Position numbers and translations under genes: made by a program | Part shown: positions 55,151 to 64,000 of the stretch, piece after piece | Position numbering within the stretch: the first letter of the stretch is position 1 | Layout of the letters: each line of letters opens with the position of its first letter | From: Eutreptiella sp. 'Long Island Sound 2002' | Lineage: Eukaryota > Euglenozoa > Euglenophyceae > Eutreptiales > Eutreptiaceae | NCBI GenBank assembly: GCA_964036045.1 | Contig: OZ038382.1 | Span: 108,212,578 to 108,276,577 of the forward strand | Length of the DNA: 64,000 nucleotides | Direction of reading: 5' to 3' | Notes under the pieces: model-generated | What the model was told of the DNA's origin: nothing | Seen by the model: the letters and a program-made list of their open reading frames with translations, nothing else | Databases searched by the model: none

Positions 55151-56154
55151 CAAACAAGGTGTTATGAGGCAAGGTGTGTCTTCCCTCCTTGGGGACAAGC
55201 GAGCCCATAGTTAAAACCCTGACTGGTCCAGAGCCATGGGGTTCTCCCCTTCCTTACAGGGTTCACCATACCCCCAAGTGTGCTACGTATGTCTGTGTGT
55301 GCCTCCCTTCTCTCCCCGGCGTGGCTCCCTTCGACCGGGCTTCGCTGACGTCGGACCGAAGGTCCTAATCAGGTACTATTACCACTCCTATGGCGCCCAA
55401 TTTCTGTGCTGGCGCATATCCTTAGGGGAAGACGGCAAAAGCCCTATCTACTAGAGGGGAGGGGTGGCCAAGTGTGCTAAGGGCATACAAAACGCCCATT
55501 TATGCTAAAGGCCAAAAGCTAACGCACTCCCCTGCCCACGAGGAAAAGCACGCGGGACACGAGACCCCACTACGCTACACTCACTAACGCCAGCACCAGC
55601 CTTCGAAGGCAGGGTGAGCACTCATCACTTGCACTGAACTCCTGCCAGGCCTGCTGACCCTAACACCTACACACGCTACTTGGAGGTGCTGTCGAAGATG
55701 TCACGGGTCCTACTGACCCTCCTGTGAGAGAGCAAGAGAACACAGCGCTATTATGCGACTGTGGCCTAACAGGGATGCCACTACGCGTCCCCCTGTCAGG
55801 GCTTGGAGGGAGGGAGTGCTCAGTGTGCGTGCACAGCGTGGATGGCGGTAAAGGCGGACTGCACTCGCAGTTATTTGTTTGTGTGCAGCATATTTTAGCG
55901 CTGCTCAAAGAGAGTGCACCAATCGCCCTTACCTTCAGACGTGTAAAGCAAAGGCTGATGGCCTGGGTTTGCGGCTGAGGAACCAAGACTGCCTTCACGT
56001 ATTATACAATTCTCAGGTAGCCCTATGATATGCTGTCCTCAAACCCAGGTGCAAGCAAGCTACCCTTAGGGAACTCCACCCGTTCTCTCATAGAACGTGG
56101 GGTGGAACCCCTGGGTAGCCTAAACAAGAGTTTTACCGCGCGTACTTCGCCTGG
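55151..56154. other. B 3' region up to the nested LTR element
   Basis: No convincing gene; short frames at 55724-55978 are unsupported. Probably untranslated sequence of element B. Confidence 0.4.
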
Positions 56155-56159
56155 CCTAC

Positions 56160-56423
56160 TGTAATGGGATTAAGCTGCAGTGCATGCGGACGTGGTCTCT
56201 TTAGATTATAGGTCGCGCGCGTGTGCGTAGTCTCCAAGATTTGTTACGACATTCAGTGCATGTTTCACAGAGATTGTATTATAAAAAGCATTGTGTGTTA
56301 TTATCTCATTTTGTAGATATCTGATGTAGATACGGACAAAGGATTTGTCGATCTGGGGTCATAATCAGTCATCCTCTTGGTGTACTTGTGGGATTGGGGT
56401 ATACGGAGGTATGGCCGGTTACA
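56160..56423 (+). repeat. 5' LTR of small LTR element
   Basis: Pairs with 58232-58495. Contains TATAAAAAG near 56281, a possible TATA box. Confidence 0.9.
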
Positions 56424-56548
56424 AGATCGACACCTAAGTTCCGGGAGCCTTACGAAACCGTCACCTAAGTACGGGTATGTTTCAAGGCCCTGCAACGCGC
56501 TGCTAGAAACGTTTACCTGACTCCCTGCCATGCTCATCTTGAAAGACC

Positions 56549-57136
56549 ATGTGGAGTACTGCAAGATTGGCCGAAGAGTACCACAGTCACTTTACAGAGT
56601 ATGAGAGGTTTGACGGCCACGCTGAAGTGTCAGTGCGCTTGATGCGGCGAGAGCTTCCTCAGAATCACTGGGTTGGCTACGAAGGTCTTGGGTTTGATGT
56701 GTGTGAAGCGCGCTTACGGTTGTTGACAGTGGCTCTGCCTGATGACAAAACTCGTGGAAGCGTTTGCACTAAACACGCGAATTATGCATTTTACTCCTTC
56801 AACCTGCCCGAATGTGTTGATGAGTGCTTGGATTCGAAGGGACGCGTGCGTGAGAGGACAGATCGCGTTCTGGTGCGAGGCTTCAATGACAAAGTGCTGA
56901 TGGATTTGTGTGCGCTGCATGAAGTTGTCGCGGCCGAGCGCCATTACAGAGGAGAACACGAGCGCGCTGAGAACTACATGTTTCTTCGTTATTGTGGTAT
57001 GGAGAGACAGGCAGTGACGCAACAGGCGACATCACTGGAAGAGCAACGCCGAGCGGAGGCAGAGCGTGATACGCTACAGCAGCAACAGATGGGCTACGAT
57101 GAAGAGGGTGCGAACAGCAAGCGACAGCGCAAATGA
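56549..57136 (+). CDS. ORF1 of small LTR element, unknown (195 aa)
   Basis: An intact frame from ATG (MWSTARLAEEYHSHFTEYER) to TGA. The N-terminal half has mixed alpha/beta character (NHWVGYEGLGFDVCEARLRL), then NYAFYSFNLPECVDECLDSK, an acidic His-containing helix (ALHEVVAAERHYRGEHERAE) and a Glu/Gln-rich coiled coil ending in basic KRQRK. No family recognised. Options are a gag-like protein or a captured host fragment. It is one of the few uninterrupted frames in the window. Confidence 0.5.
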   Translation: MWSTARLAEEYHSHFTEYERFDGHAEVSVRLMRRELPQNHWVGYEGLGFDVCEARLRLLTVALPDDKTRGSVCTKHANYAFYSFNLPECVDECLDSKGRVRERTDRVLVRGFNDKVLMDLCALHEVVAAERHYRGEHERAENYMFLRYCGMERQAVTQQATSLEEQRRAEAERDTLQQQQMGYDEEGANSKRQRK

Positions 57137-57579
57137 GCTGGACGCAAACATTGAGTGGGGCATGGTGGCTGTACGTGCTGTCGACACGGGTGTACGTGCT
57201 GATCACTTCTGGTCGCGGTTATTTGTGTGTGACGCTGTTAGGACCATGTTCACTGTTGCCCCTGGCTGGGGAGCAACAGAAGTTGTGTCTATGCGAAGGA
57301 GAGGCGCTGGCGAGTGCGCTGTCGCAGGGGCTTGTGATGATTGTCAAGTGGCACGGTCTACAGTACATGCTTTACCAGATTGAGGATTGCCAACGAGTCG
57401 GAGAAGTGGAGTATCGCAAAAGCAGCAGAGAAGACGCCGGGTTCTGCACTGTTTGTGTGGAACATTTCAAAGTGTTTGCTCCAGTTTTTCTTTGTGTTGT
57501 TGGTCTTGCAGGGACCTGGCTTTTCGCAGTGGTGCTGGTCGGAGCCTGGGCCACTCTGCCCTTTTCGCGTGGGGCATGA
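57133..57579 (+). CDS. ORF2 of small LTR element, possible membrane protein
   Basis: Its ATG overlaps the ORF1 stop as ATGA. 148 codons; hydrophobic stretches at the N-terminus (WWLYVLSTRVYVLI) and C-terminus (FLCVVGLAGTWLFAVVLVGA) flank a Cys/His middle (GLVMIVKWHGLQYMLYQIED). Overlapping frames on the same strand are also open for parts, so this call is tentative. No family recognised. Confidence 0.35.
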   Translation: MSWTQTLSGAWWLYVLSTRVYVLITSGRGYLCVTLLGPCSLLPLAGEQQKLCLCEGEALASALSQGLVMIVKWHGLQYMLYQIEDCQRVGEVEYRKSSREDAGFCTVCVEHFKVFAPVFLCVVGLAGTWLFAVVLVGAWATLPFSRGA

Positions 57580-58221
57580 AAACTGTTTTTATTGAACCTC
57601 TGAAGACAGTTTTGGTATCTGGATGTGCACCCAGAGGACCATTGTTTTTACATGAGTAGCCATACCACTGATGGCACTTTTTTTATGAGAACTGTTTGGA
57701 AAGTCCGGCAGTGGATTTTGGGAGCAACACGTTTTATGCAGGTGCAGGGTAAAAATCAAGCCACTGAAAACCCCACTCAGGCCCACACATGTAAATTGCA
57801 GGTGCAATATAGTATGCCATGTATGCCCTGTAGGCATCGTGCCAGATGGGTTGCCTTTTATTTTGTACAATTCAACACCAATTCTCAATCTAACTTAACA
57901 AGATATTGTATGATACACACTCAGGCCTAGACAGCTAGGGGTTGAGGCATAGCACTCTGGTCTATAGAAAGCTAAGGTCACTGAAGGATGTTGTAGATAA
58001 GTTTGGAGAGCTAGGCCCTGAAGCAAGGTAGGCCCACCTTAGACAGCTAGGGGCAGGGGTCCTGAGGCTTGTTAGGGGAGTGTGTAGGTAGATTTAACCC
58101 CATGGTGTAATTGAACCAATTTCACGGTTTACGGCACCCATCAGTTTTATATATGGCACAGCAACTCATCACATCATTTTTGTAGATTATCAAACCCTTC
58201 CATAGGTGTATGTAAGGTTCT
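57580..58221. other. Non-coding 3' part of small LTR element
   Basis: AT-rich; no supported gene. Confidence 0.45.
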
Positions 58222-58231
58222 AGGAGGGGAG
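58222..58231 (+). promoter_or_regulatory. Polypurine tract of small LTR element
   Basis: AGGAGGGGAG immediately before the 3' LTR. Confidence 0.75.
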
Positions 58232-58495
58232 TGTAATGGGATGGAGCTGCAGTGCATGCAGACGTGGTCTCTGTAGATTATAGGTCGCGCGCGTGTGCGT
58301 AGTCTCCAAGATTTGTTACGACATTTAGTGCATGTTTCACACAGATTGTATTATAAAAAGCATTGTGTGTTATTATCTCATTTTGTAGATATATGATGTA
58401 GACCCGGACAAAGGATTTGTCGATCTCGGGTCATAATCAGTCATCCTCTTGGTGTACTTGTGGGATTGGGGTATACGGAGGTATGGCCGGTTACA
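58232..58495 (+). repeat. 3' LTR of small LTR element
   Basis: Same ends and length as the 5' LTR; followed by the CCTAC target copy. Confidence 0.9.
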
Positions 58496-58500
58496 CCTAC

Positions 58501-59921
58501 CCTTTAATGCGTCATGTGCATGCACAAGTATGCACTGGTTTTTGAATTCCCCACTCTTACTCCTAATTTAACCCAACATAACCAATCACAGCGTGACTCA
58601 ACCAGGAGGTGAGCTCCTCCTGGGCTTACATACCTTACTCACCACGCATCATGTGAATGCTGACGAAAACACGAGCGCACAACAGCGCTACGCGCTTAAA
58701 CAAACCTACGGCAAAGTATAAACCACCCTAAGCGATTAATGCACTGTGTGTCATGCATGCTTTCCTTGTCTTGTTTCTTGCAGAAAGAGGAGAGGGAGTG
58801 GCGCACTGCAGAGCGCAAAACAGGCCTAAGCGTTTTAAGCAACCCTATTTTAGCGCTACGGCAACACGAACATGAGCAACCACTATTTTTTCTTACCTGT
58901 GAAGAGGGAACAAGGGTGAATTGGGGCACAGGGAAAGGGACACAGCGTGTGAATGCCTCAATTAGGCACATGCGTCGCCAGCACAGCGCATATTCTAACC
59001 CTACGTGCGCGCTGCGCGCTCCATTTGCATCGCATACCTTTCATTTCCGTTTTGACCTCTGCAGAGCAAGAAAGAGGAGCACCAGAACCCCCAACGAACA
59101 CAGCGGTGACAACCCTAACGTTTTAACGAAGCAATTAACACGAACGCAATGCATGCGTGTGAAATGACACTGACATACCTGAGAGGTGGGTTGTCCACCT
59201 GCTCTGTGGTGTGGGTTCATTTTCGATACTTTTTCCTAAAGTTAATAAACGTTTTGATGCAACTGTGCAAAAAGTTCTTTTAGAACTTTAAAAACTCCAG
59301 CACATACCTTCGTTTTCTTGTGCCGTTTACGCTTGCGCAAACCTGTTTCTGGAGTCTGCTTGTGTTGCGCTTGTCTGCGACTTTAATTTTTAGTGTAAAA
59401 ATGACAATTTCTTGCGTTATTTCTCAATTTTTAGCGATTTGACTTCTCAAATCACTACACCTTTTTCTAAACCACAGGATTCACTCCCTGTTGGTTTCAT
59501 TTTCAATTTTCTCAGCTCCTGGAGATTTGTGTGCTCCATTGGGAGTATTGCTCCGCCCTGGCCCTTGGTCAGGACGTTTACTGAATTGCTGTTTATGCAG
59601 CGATAGCGGTCCGCATTAGAGCGTTCGACTGTGCCCTAGTGGGCAAGCATGTATGCTCTAGGGAGGGAGTCCCGGATTCAAACCCCACTACCCCAAGTTT
59701 TTTCCAAATGTTTACGTCGCACGCTGGCGACTTTTGAGGAATGCCCCATCGAAGGGACATCGTTCACGGTATTTTACACTGTTTTTCAAGGGTACCTACA
59801 GTGTGATAGGCTTCTATGAACTGATGAGAATGTTTTTGGTAGGTTTAATGCATTTTCCGAGGTAATATTCGGAATATTTGAGCCTTTTTTCGTTGGTCCT
59901 ACTAGCCTGATCAACTAGTAC
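58501..59921. other. B 3' region after the nested LTR element
   Basis: AT-rich, no confident gene. A 142-codon frame at 58739-59167 is unsupported. A tRNA-like stretch at about 59603-59695 has a D-arm-like TTAGAGCGTTCGACTG and a B-box-like GGATTCAAACCCC but no good T-stem or acceptor stem. Confidence 0.4.
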
Positions 59922-59931
59922 TCCAGGAGGG
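59922..59931 (+). promoter_or_regulatory. Polypurine tract of element B
   Basis: TCCAGGAGGG directly before the 3' LTR start AGTAAG. Confidence 0.65.
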
Positions 59932-60506
59932 AGTAAGAAAACGTCACTGCCATGTCTATCTTGGAGGGCTTGATCCCGGCCAAGCCCCCCTTAAAACCCT
60001 TTTGTTGATGCTAAGACTAATTGAAGTATTTTTATCACTCTTGCCTTAGGCCTTGGAGGTTAAGCCTAGTGGTCTCCCACCCCAAGACGCCTATACTCAA
60101 TTGTTTCTACCACTTATTGTGGTTCTACGTGTTAACTGTTTCTGAATTCAGTTGCTTGGTCAAGTCATAATCTGTGTCTGGCCTTACTCCTATGCCCCAC
60201 ATTCTTAACCAGCACCATTACACCCAAAAGAGTGCACATGAAGTGCTTGATGCTAACGTGAAGGCTAGGGTGAGGCCAGTTTTCTCATAAAATCTTTTGT
60301 GTTATCCATTTGTGATTGAATCTTTGTATTTATACCTGCTTTGTCTATCTTCAGCCCTTCTGTGTTACACTGGGTTTCAAACCATTCATTGATCCGATCC
60401 ACATCCTGTTCTTGCTCTACTTGCTCCTTCGGTTTCCGGATTTCAACATCAAAAACCTGCAGGATTTCATAAAACCCTATAGGGCACTAATCAAGGACAT
60501 CTTTCT
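59932..60506 (+). repeat. 3' LTR of element B (575 bp)
   Basis: Matches 33818-34527 except for a gap of about 140 bp after TATCACTCTT. Ends CTTTCT before the GGCTG target copy. Confidence 0.85.
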
Positions 60507-60511
60507 GGCTG

Positions 60512-62254
60512 GGAGGGGTGGATCCACGTACCCCCAGCTGTTCCAAAACGTCACCAAAGGGAAGGGGGGAGACTGTTTCTTGGCTATCATTGGAGGTACA
60601 AAGCCACGGGTTCCCTGGTGGTCTCACCAGGCAGTTCAACAGGGCCGTGAAGAATTGATCCTTCTAGAGTCTCTCGGTTTTAACCCATAGCTTGAAATCT
60701 CCGTTTAAATGGGGGCCATTGCCGGGGCGTCCTGGTGTACTTGAAAAGCTTGGGAACCTGATGGAGTTTCAGAGCAGTTGGTTTCAAACAGAGACTCCAA
60801 CCCTATGCCGGCCGCAACGACTGAGATCTTTGCGGCATCATTAGCCTCACAAGCTTCAGCGAGGGTCTGCGCAAGAAAGGCCTGGGTTAAAGCGTTGTTC
60901 TCAGCAGATGCAGGGGCAGTGCAGGAGCCACCTCTCTTGGCATTTTGTTTTCCTCCCTGGCTTCTGCCGTCCGGCTCTCTCAAGGAGCGGTTGTCATACG
61001 TACGCTTGAAGTTAGCCAAGCTGATCTGAGCATTGATAGTTCTGAAGACGGTTGCTCCCTCCGGTGATTTAGTCTCTTTGCCCACGGACGGTGCGCCTTC
61101 TGACGTCATAAATTAACTTGATATGATCCTTCAGTGCCTGCAGCTTAGAATCTCTGTGGTTGCAGCAAGAGCAATTGTTAAGGCAATACATTCTGATTCC
61201 TTCGGGTACTGGAGAGGCAGTAGGGCCACATCACGCCGTGGATTTCGACAAGGAGTGCACTTTGGGTACTCTTTCAGCCCGCATTCGGGGGCTGGCCTTT
61301 TTAGTAGCCGCGACGATGTCTTTCTCAAGGCTGCAGCCACCTTGGCTTGTACATCTTGGTCCGTCCAGGTAGAAGGTACAAAGTGGGGTCCTGCAACAGC
61401 CTCTCAGGTGTTTTCCTTGGGGAATAGGGTCACATTCCAGACCTTAGACGAACACATTTCTGACCTTTTCCTCTTCTCACTCTCAGTGTTCTCGGTCGCG
61501 GATTACTTCCTAATGAAGTAAAAGAAGTTCATTATAAAATACAATTCTCCCTCTCCGCAGCACTGTAATCGCTTCTGCTTTACATAAAACCCAGTTCCCA
61601 ATTTAGGGGTGTCTCCGTGGGCCAGACATGGCTCCAATGGAGCCCACGCTGCAGGTCGCTTGGGTGCCACCTGCTCACATGGTTGACTCACCTCAACGTC
61701 CATCAAATGCACATGCGGTGTTGTAAGGGATGGTGCCTGAATGTAGCTCATGAAGAACTCCGCCGTCAACCGGGGCTGGCTGAATTCACCCATCCTGCGG
61801 GGTATTGCTGCTCGAATCTTGAAAATGATGACCTCCATGGCGGGGAATTGTTGCACCCCTTTGGGCATTGTGGAATCAAGCATGGGAATCCTCGTAGCGG
61901 CTCGGCTGGGCAGCAAAGAAGGAGAGATATTGCGACTTGCGGCATTCCTACAGCTTCAATTTGTGTGCCTTGAGGACCTAGTGGATAAGCAGGTCTCACA
62001 GCAACAACATTCGGTTAGCCCCTGCTACCATGTAAGGGCTCAATGAAGGGGCTGGAGGGCTTAGGGCCGGCTACACCCGGTGTATAGGTTTGCGGGGATT
62101 TGACCTGGTTGATTGCTCAGGTGACAGTGGGGACCCAAGGAGAGGCGAGATTATTAGACACGTCCATGCTCGTACGACCGGACAAAATAAACAGTCTGCA
62201 TAGAAGATGAATGGCAATGAAACGAAATATGTCTGCATGTCTAAATCTAGCTCA
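60512..62254 (-). repeat. D part of F-D module, copy 2
   Basis: Matches 16021-17737 along its length after the GGCTG duplication. Ends at TGTCTAAATCTAGC, as copy 1 does. Confidence 0.85.
60705..61940 (-). pseudogene. D-module coding sequence, copy 2 (unknown protein)
   Basis: Counterparts of copy 1: about 61916-61700 after acceptor TTTGCTGCCCAG (QQFPAMEVIIFKI; LTAEFFMSYIQAP), about 61430-61130 (NHRDSKLQALKDH region) and 60705-61109 (AENNALTQAFLAQTLAEACE; SGSQAFQVHQDAPAMAP). Where copy 1 has a TAG after FMR, copy 2 reads on as FMSYIQAP. Other exons carry stops of their own. Family unknown. Confidence 0.4.
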
Positions 62255-62554
62255 AGAGATTTATAGTAATCTGATTGTGAAAAAGCATTTGATTGATTTC
62301 GTTTGTGAACGCGCACCACCAGCTCTGGGACAGTTCGAGTAAAGGATTGGATCCCGCCAGATTCACAATGAATGGAGAGGGCATCTCAGTTTGGCACATC
62401 AAAAATATATAGGTCAGTCCCTGAAAGCGGTCCTGGTGGCGGCCATAGTGCTGATATCTGTAGAATGGCAAAATCAGAGGCCCATCGGGGGTATATTTAT
62501 GAAGATCTGAGCAGATGGGGGCTGGCCTGAATCACATTGCTGTGGCGGTATCGT
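62255..62554. other. Spacer without recognised content
   Basis: No repeat match inside the window and no supported gene. Confidence 0.4.
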
Positions 62555-63720
62555 GATGCGTTTTTGACGCTGACCACATCCCTTCAAACTTTTTTCGGCG
62601 TTTGGGCTGCAAATGCATCTTCCTCAGCTTCTTGAAGAATTGCCTTCAGTCCAGTTCAGCCCAACCATTGCATCGGTTAAGATGGGTCACGGACATGGCC
62701 TGCCATATGCCCATCAGGGAGAACACCTGCCTTGCTCCAGCTGCCCGTCAGCAAGGGTGCACGGTCGCTGCCGATCATCAGGGCGAGACCAGAAACTCTT
62801 AACCAGTGACAAATCATAATAACTGGTGCCTCCTTGGAGGTCAAACCGCTCTTGCACGCTTGAAAAGTCGCAATGTAGCTGCTGTGGCGATCCACACAGA
62901 GCAGGACAGAGTTGAACATTCGACAGCCGACATGGAGCTCAGGCATGCAGAACAGATCCCATGCCAGACGTGCCGTAGGTTGCTCAGGGACGGCTGTCAG
63001 CCGCTCCTCACCCGCTGAGGCCGATTATCCGGACTTGCAGGCCTTATACACTGCACACCCCTTTTTTATGGCCGTTAGAGCCTTCCGCATGTCAATGTCA
63101 TCCAGCGCGAAGTGCTCGAGGATATCGTGGGCCTGCTTGTTGATCCCTGGATTCACCATGTGCTGGTGCCAGGCTTTGCACAGATCTAACACCCAGTACG
63201 CCGGAATTAGCAAGTGATCCTTAGAGTGCAGCTTGTGATCCTTCCCGCTCAGTCCCTTGGGCAATTGCCGGTAGTCATCCGTGTCGGTCACTGCCCGGTA
63301 CTCGTTGCTCCAGGCCTCCATCTTGGCATAGTGGTCCAACCAGTTGGCATGGAGACGGGATTCAGTGGGAGGAGTGCTTCTGGATGGACGTCTAGGGCCT
63401 GTCCTGCATGGATGACCCAGTCAACCGCCTCGTCAATGCCAACCTTAAGGGAGATCGTTCTGACAGCCTTCCCCACACCGTCGCTCAGGGGAGCATCCGC
63501 AGCGGTGACCGCGAAGCACTTTAAACGATCTTCCGCACTTCAAGTGGATAATGCTCTTTGCCTCTGCCGTCTCATCGACGTCGCCAGGGGCAGAGATGTC
63601 CGTCATGCTTTTTGATGCGGTGTATGCCTATCCAGTCAGACAGTCAGCAACCACCTCGTGCTTTCCTGGGACGTAGACCTTGGTTACATCAAACTTCGCC
63701 AGGGTGTCTTGCCAACAAGG
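62555..63720 (-). pseudogene. Integrase/RNase H relic of the A/C family
   Basis: On the minus strand: WQDTLAKFDVTKVYVPGK and VADCL near 63710-63630 (RNase H tail), an acidic linker, WHQHMVNPGINKQAHD and GCAVYKAC (integrase zinc domain, about 63170-63045), then PELHVGCRMFNSVLLCVDRH and MIGSDRAPLLTGSW (core). The third acid is lost. Clearly more diverged than A or C, with many stops; no LTR found nearby. Confidence 0.75.
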
Positions 63721-64000
63721 TGGGCCCGAGGGGCGTTCCAAGGAGCTGTCGACAGAGGTAAAAGGGCAACGAGGGACTGGAGGCAAGGGCCAGGCGGGCG
63801 CGCAAGGAGGAAGGAGGACCAGAGGACATTTCGGGAGGGCATGGAGTAAACAAGGGGGACAGAGGTAACAGTGGGCACAGCCGCAGCAGTCGCTTCCAAA
63901 GGCACCACCACAGGAGTCTCCCCCGCAGGTTAGAGCTGCTTTGTGAGCAGAGGAGCTGAGGGAGGCGCACCGTCGGCGAACATCACGAAATGACGCCCTG
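63721..64000. other. Purine-rich end of window
   Basis: GA-rich plus strand; open frames appear compositional. Nothing recognised. Confidence 0.4.

Larger units (their letters stand above)
56160..58495 (+). mobile_element. Small non-autonomous LTR retrotransposon (2.3 kb)
   Basis: 264-bp LTRs at 56160-56423 and 58232-58495, both TGTAATGGGAT...GGCCGGTTACA, target duplication CCTAC (56155-56159, 58496-58500), and a polypurine tract before the 3' LTR. The LTRs differ at about ten positions by eye. There is no reverse transcriptase, protease or integrase. Instead it carries two overlapping ORFs of unknown type. Larger than a classical TRIM and coding. Confidence 0.9.
33818..60506 (+). mobile_element. 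Ty3-like retrotransposon B (contains nested elements)
   Basis: LTRs at 33818-34527 and 59932-60506, target duplication GGCTG (33813-33817 and 60507-60511), a primer site, gag, protease, an extra domain, reverse transcriptase, RNase H, integrase, chromodomain and polypurine tract. Without the nested elements it is about 11.1 kb. The LTR ends are AGTAAG...CTTTCT instead of TG...CA. Copy 1 of the F-D module gives the unoccupied target sequence. Many in-frame stops show it is inactive. Confidence 0.85.

Noticed and set aside
59603-59695. Functional tRNA gene
   Set aside because: No acceptor stem pairing and the T-stem does not form.

Overview
The window is a eukaryotic nuclear segment made almost entirely of transposable elements, most inserted inside one another. 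Short GT-AG introns, chromodomain Ty3/gypsy retrotransposons, a LINE fragment and cut-and-paste DNA transposons rule out a bacterial or viral context. The retroelement style reminds me of green-algal (prasinophyte, e.g. Cymbomonas-like) genomes, but that is recollection and not shown here. I found no confident host gene, rRNA or functional tRNA.

Layout. (1) 1-15711: 3' part of a decayed plus-strand Ty3/gypsy chromovirus (element A). Its chromodomain is split by a 6.35 kb DNA transposon (Tn1, 4535-10884) with inverted ends and a degenerate 5-bp target duplication; its 3' LTR carries another 1.8 kb insert. (2) 15780-17737: a repeated 'F-D' module with conserved minus-strand reading frames. (3) 17738-26149: a LINE-like ORF ending in RNase H and a Cys/His finger, interrupted by a second DNA transposon (Tn2, 18842-24676). 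(4) 26150-33570: C-rich sequence with long Pro/His/Thr-rich frames of unknown nature. (5) 33571-62254: a second F-D module into which Ty3-like element B (33818-60506, TSD GGCTG) has inserted. B was then hit inside its reverse transcriptase by element C (38989-52223, minus strand, TSD CTAG, same family as A), and downstream of pol by a 2.3 kb non-autonomous LTR element (56160-58495, TSD CCTAC). (6) 62555-63720: a badly decayed integrase/RNase H relic of the A/C family on the minus strand.

The two DNA transposons are the most unusual content. Tn1 has a candidate transposase-like gene and a five-exon gene for a charged protein of about 830 aa. Ten copies of the palindrome TGCGCGAGGCCTCGCGCA (exact or degenerate) lie only in its introns and spacers. 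Tn2 has a two-exon DDE-like transposase, a multi-exon Lys/Glu/Pro-rich protein and a third ORF with faint dioxygenase-like features; its introns, spacers and subterminal regions carry clusters of a different palindromic motif, GGTTSAACC. Both thus show the same plan: an element-specific short palindrome reiterated in every kind of non-coding segment. Joining the flanks of each insertion restores an open, homologous reading frame, which fixes the boundaries with good confidence.

Almost every coding region carries in-frame stops or frameshifts, so nearly everything is a relic. The least decayed parts are element C, the small LTR element and the two DNA transposons.
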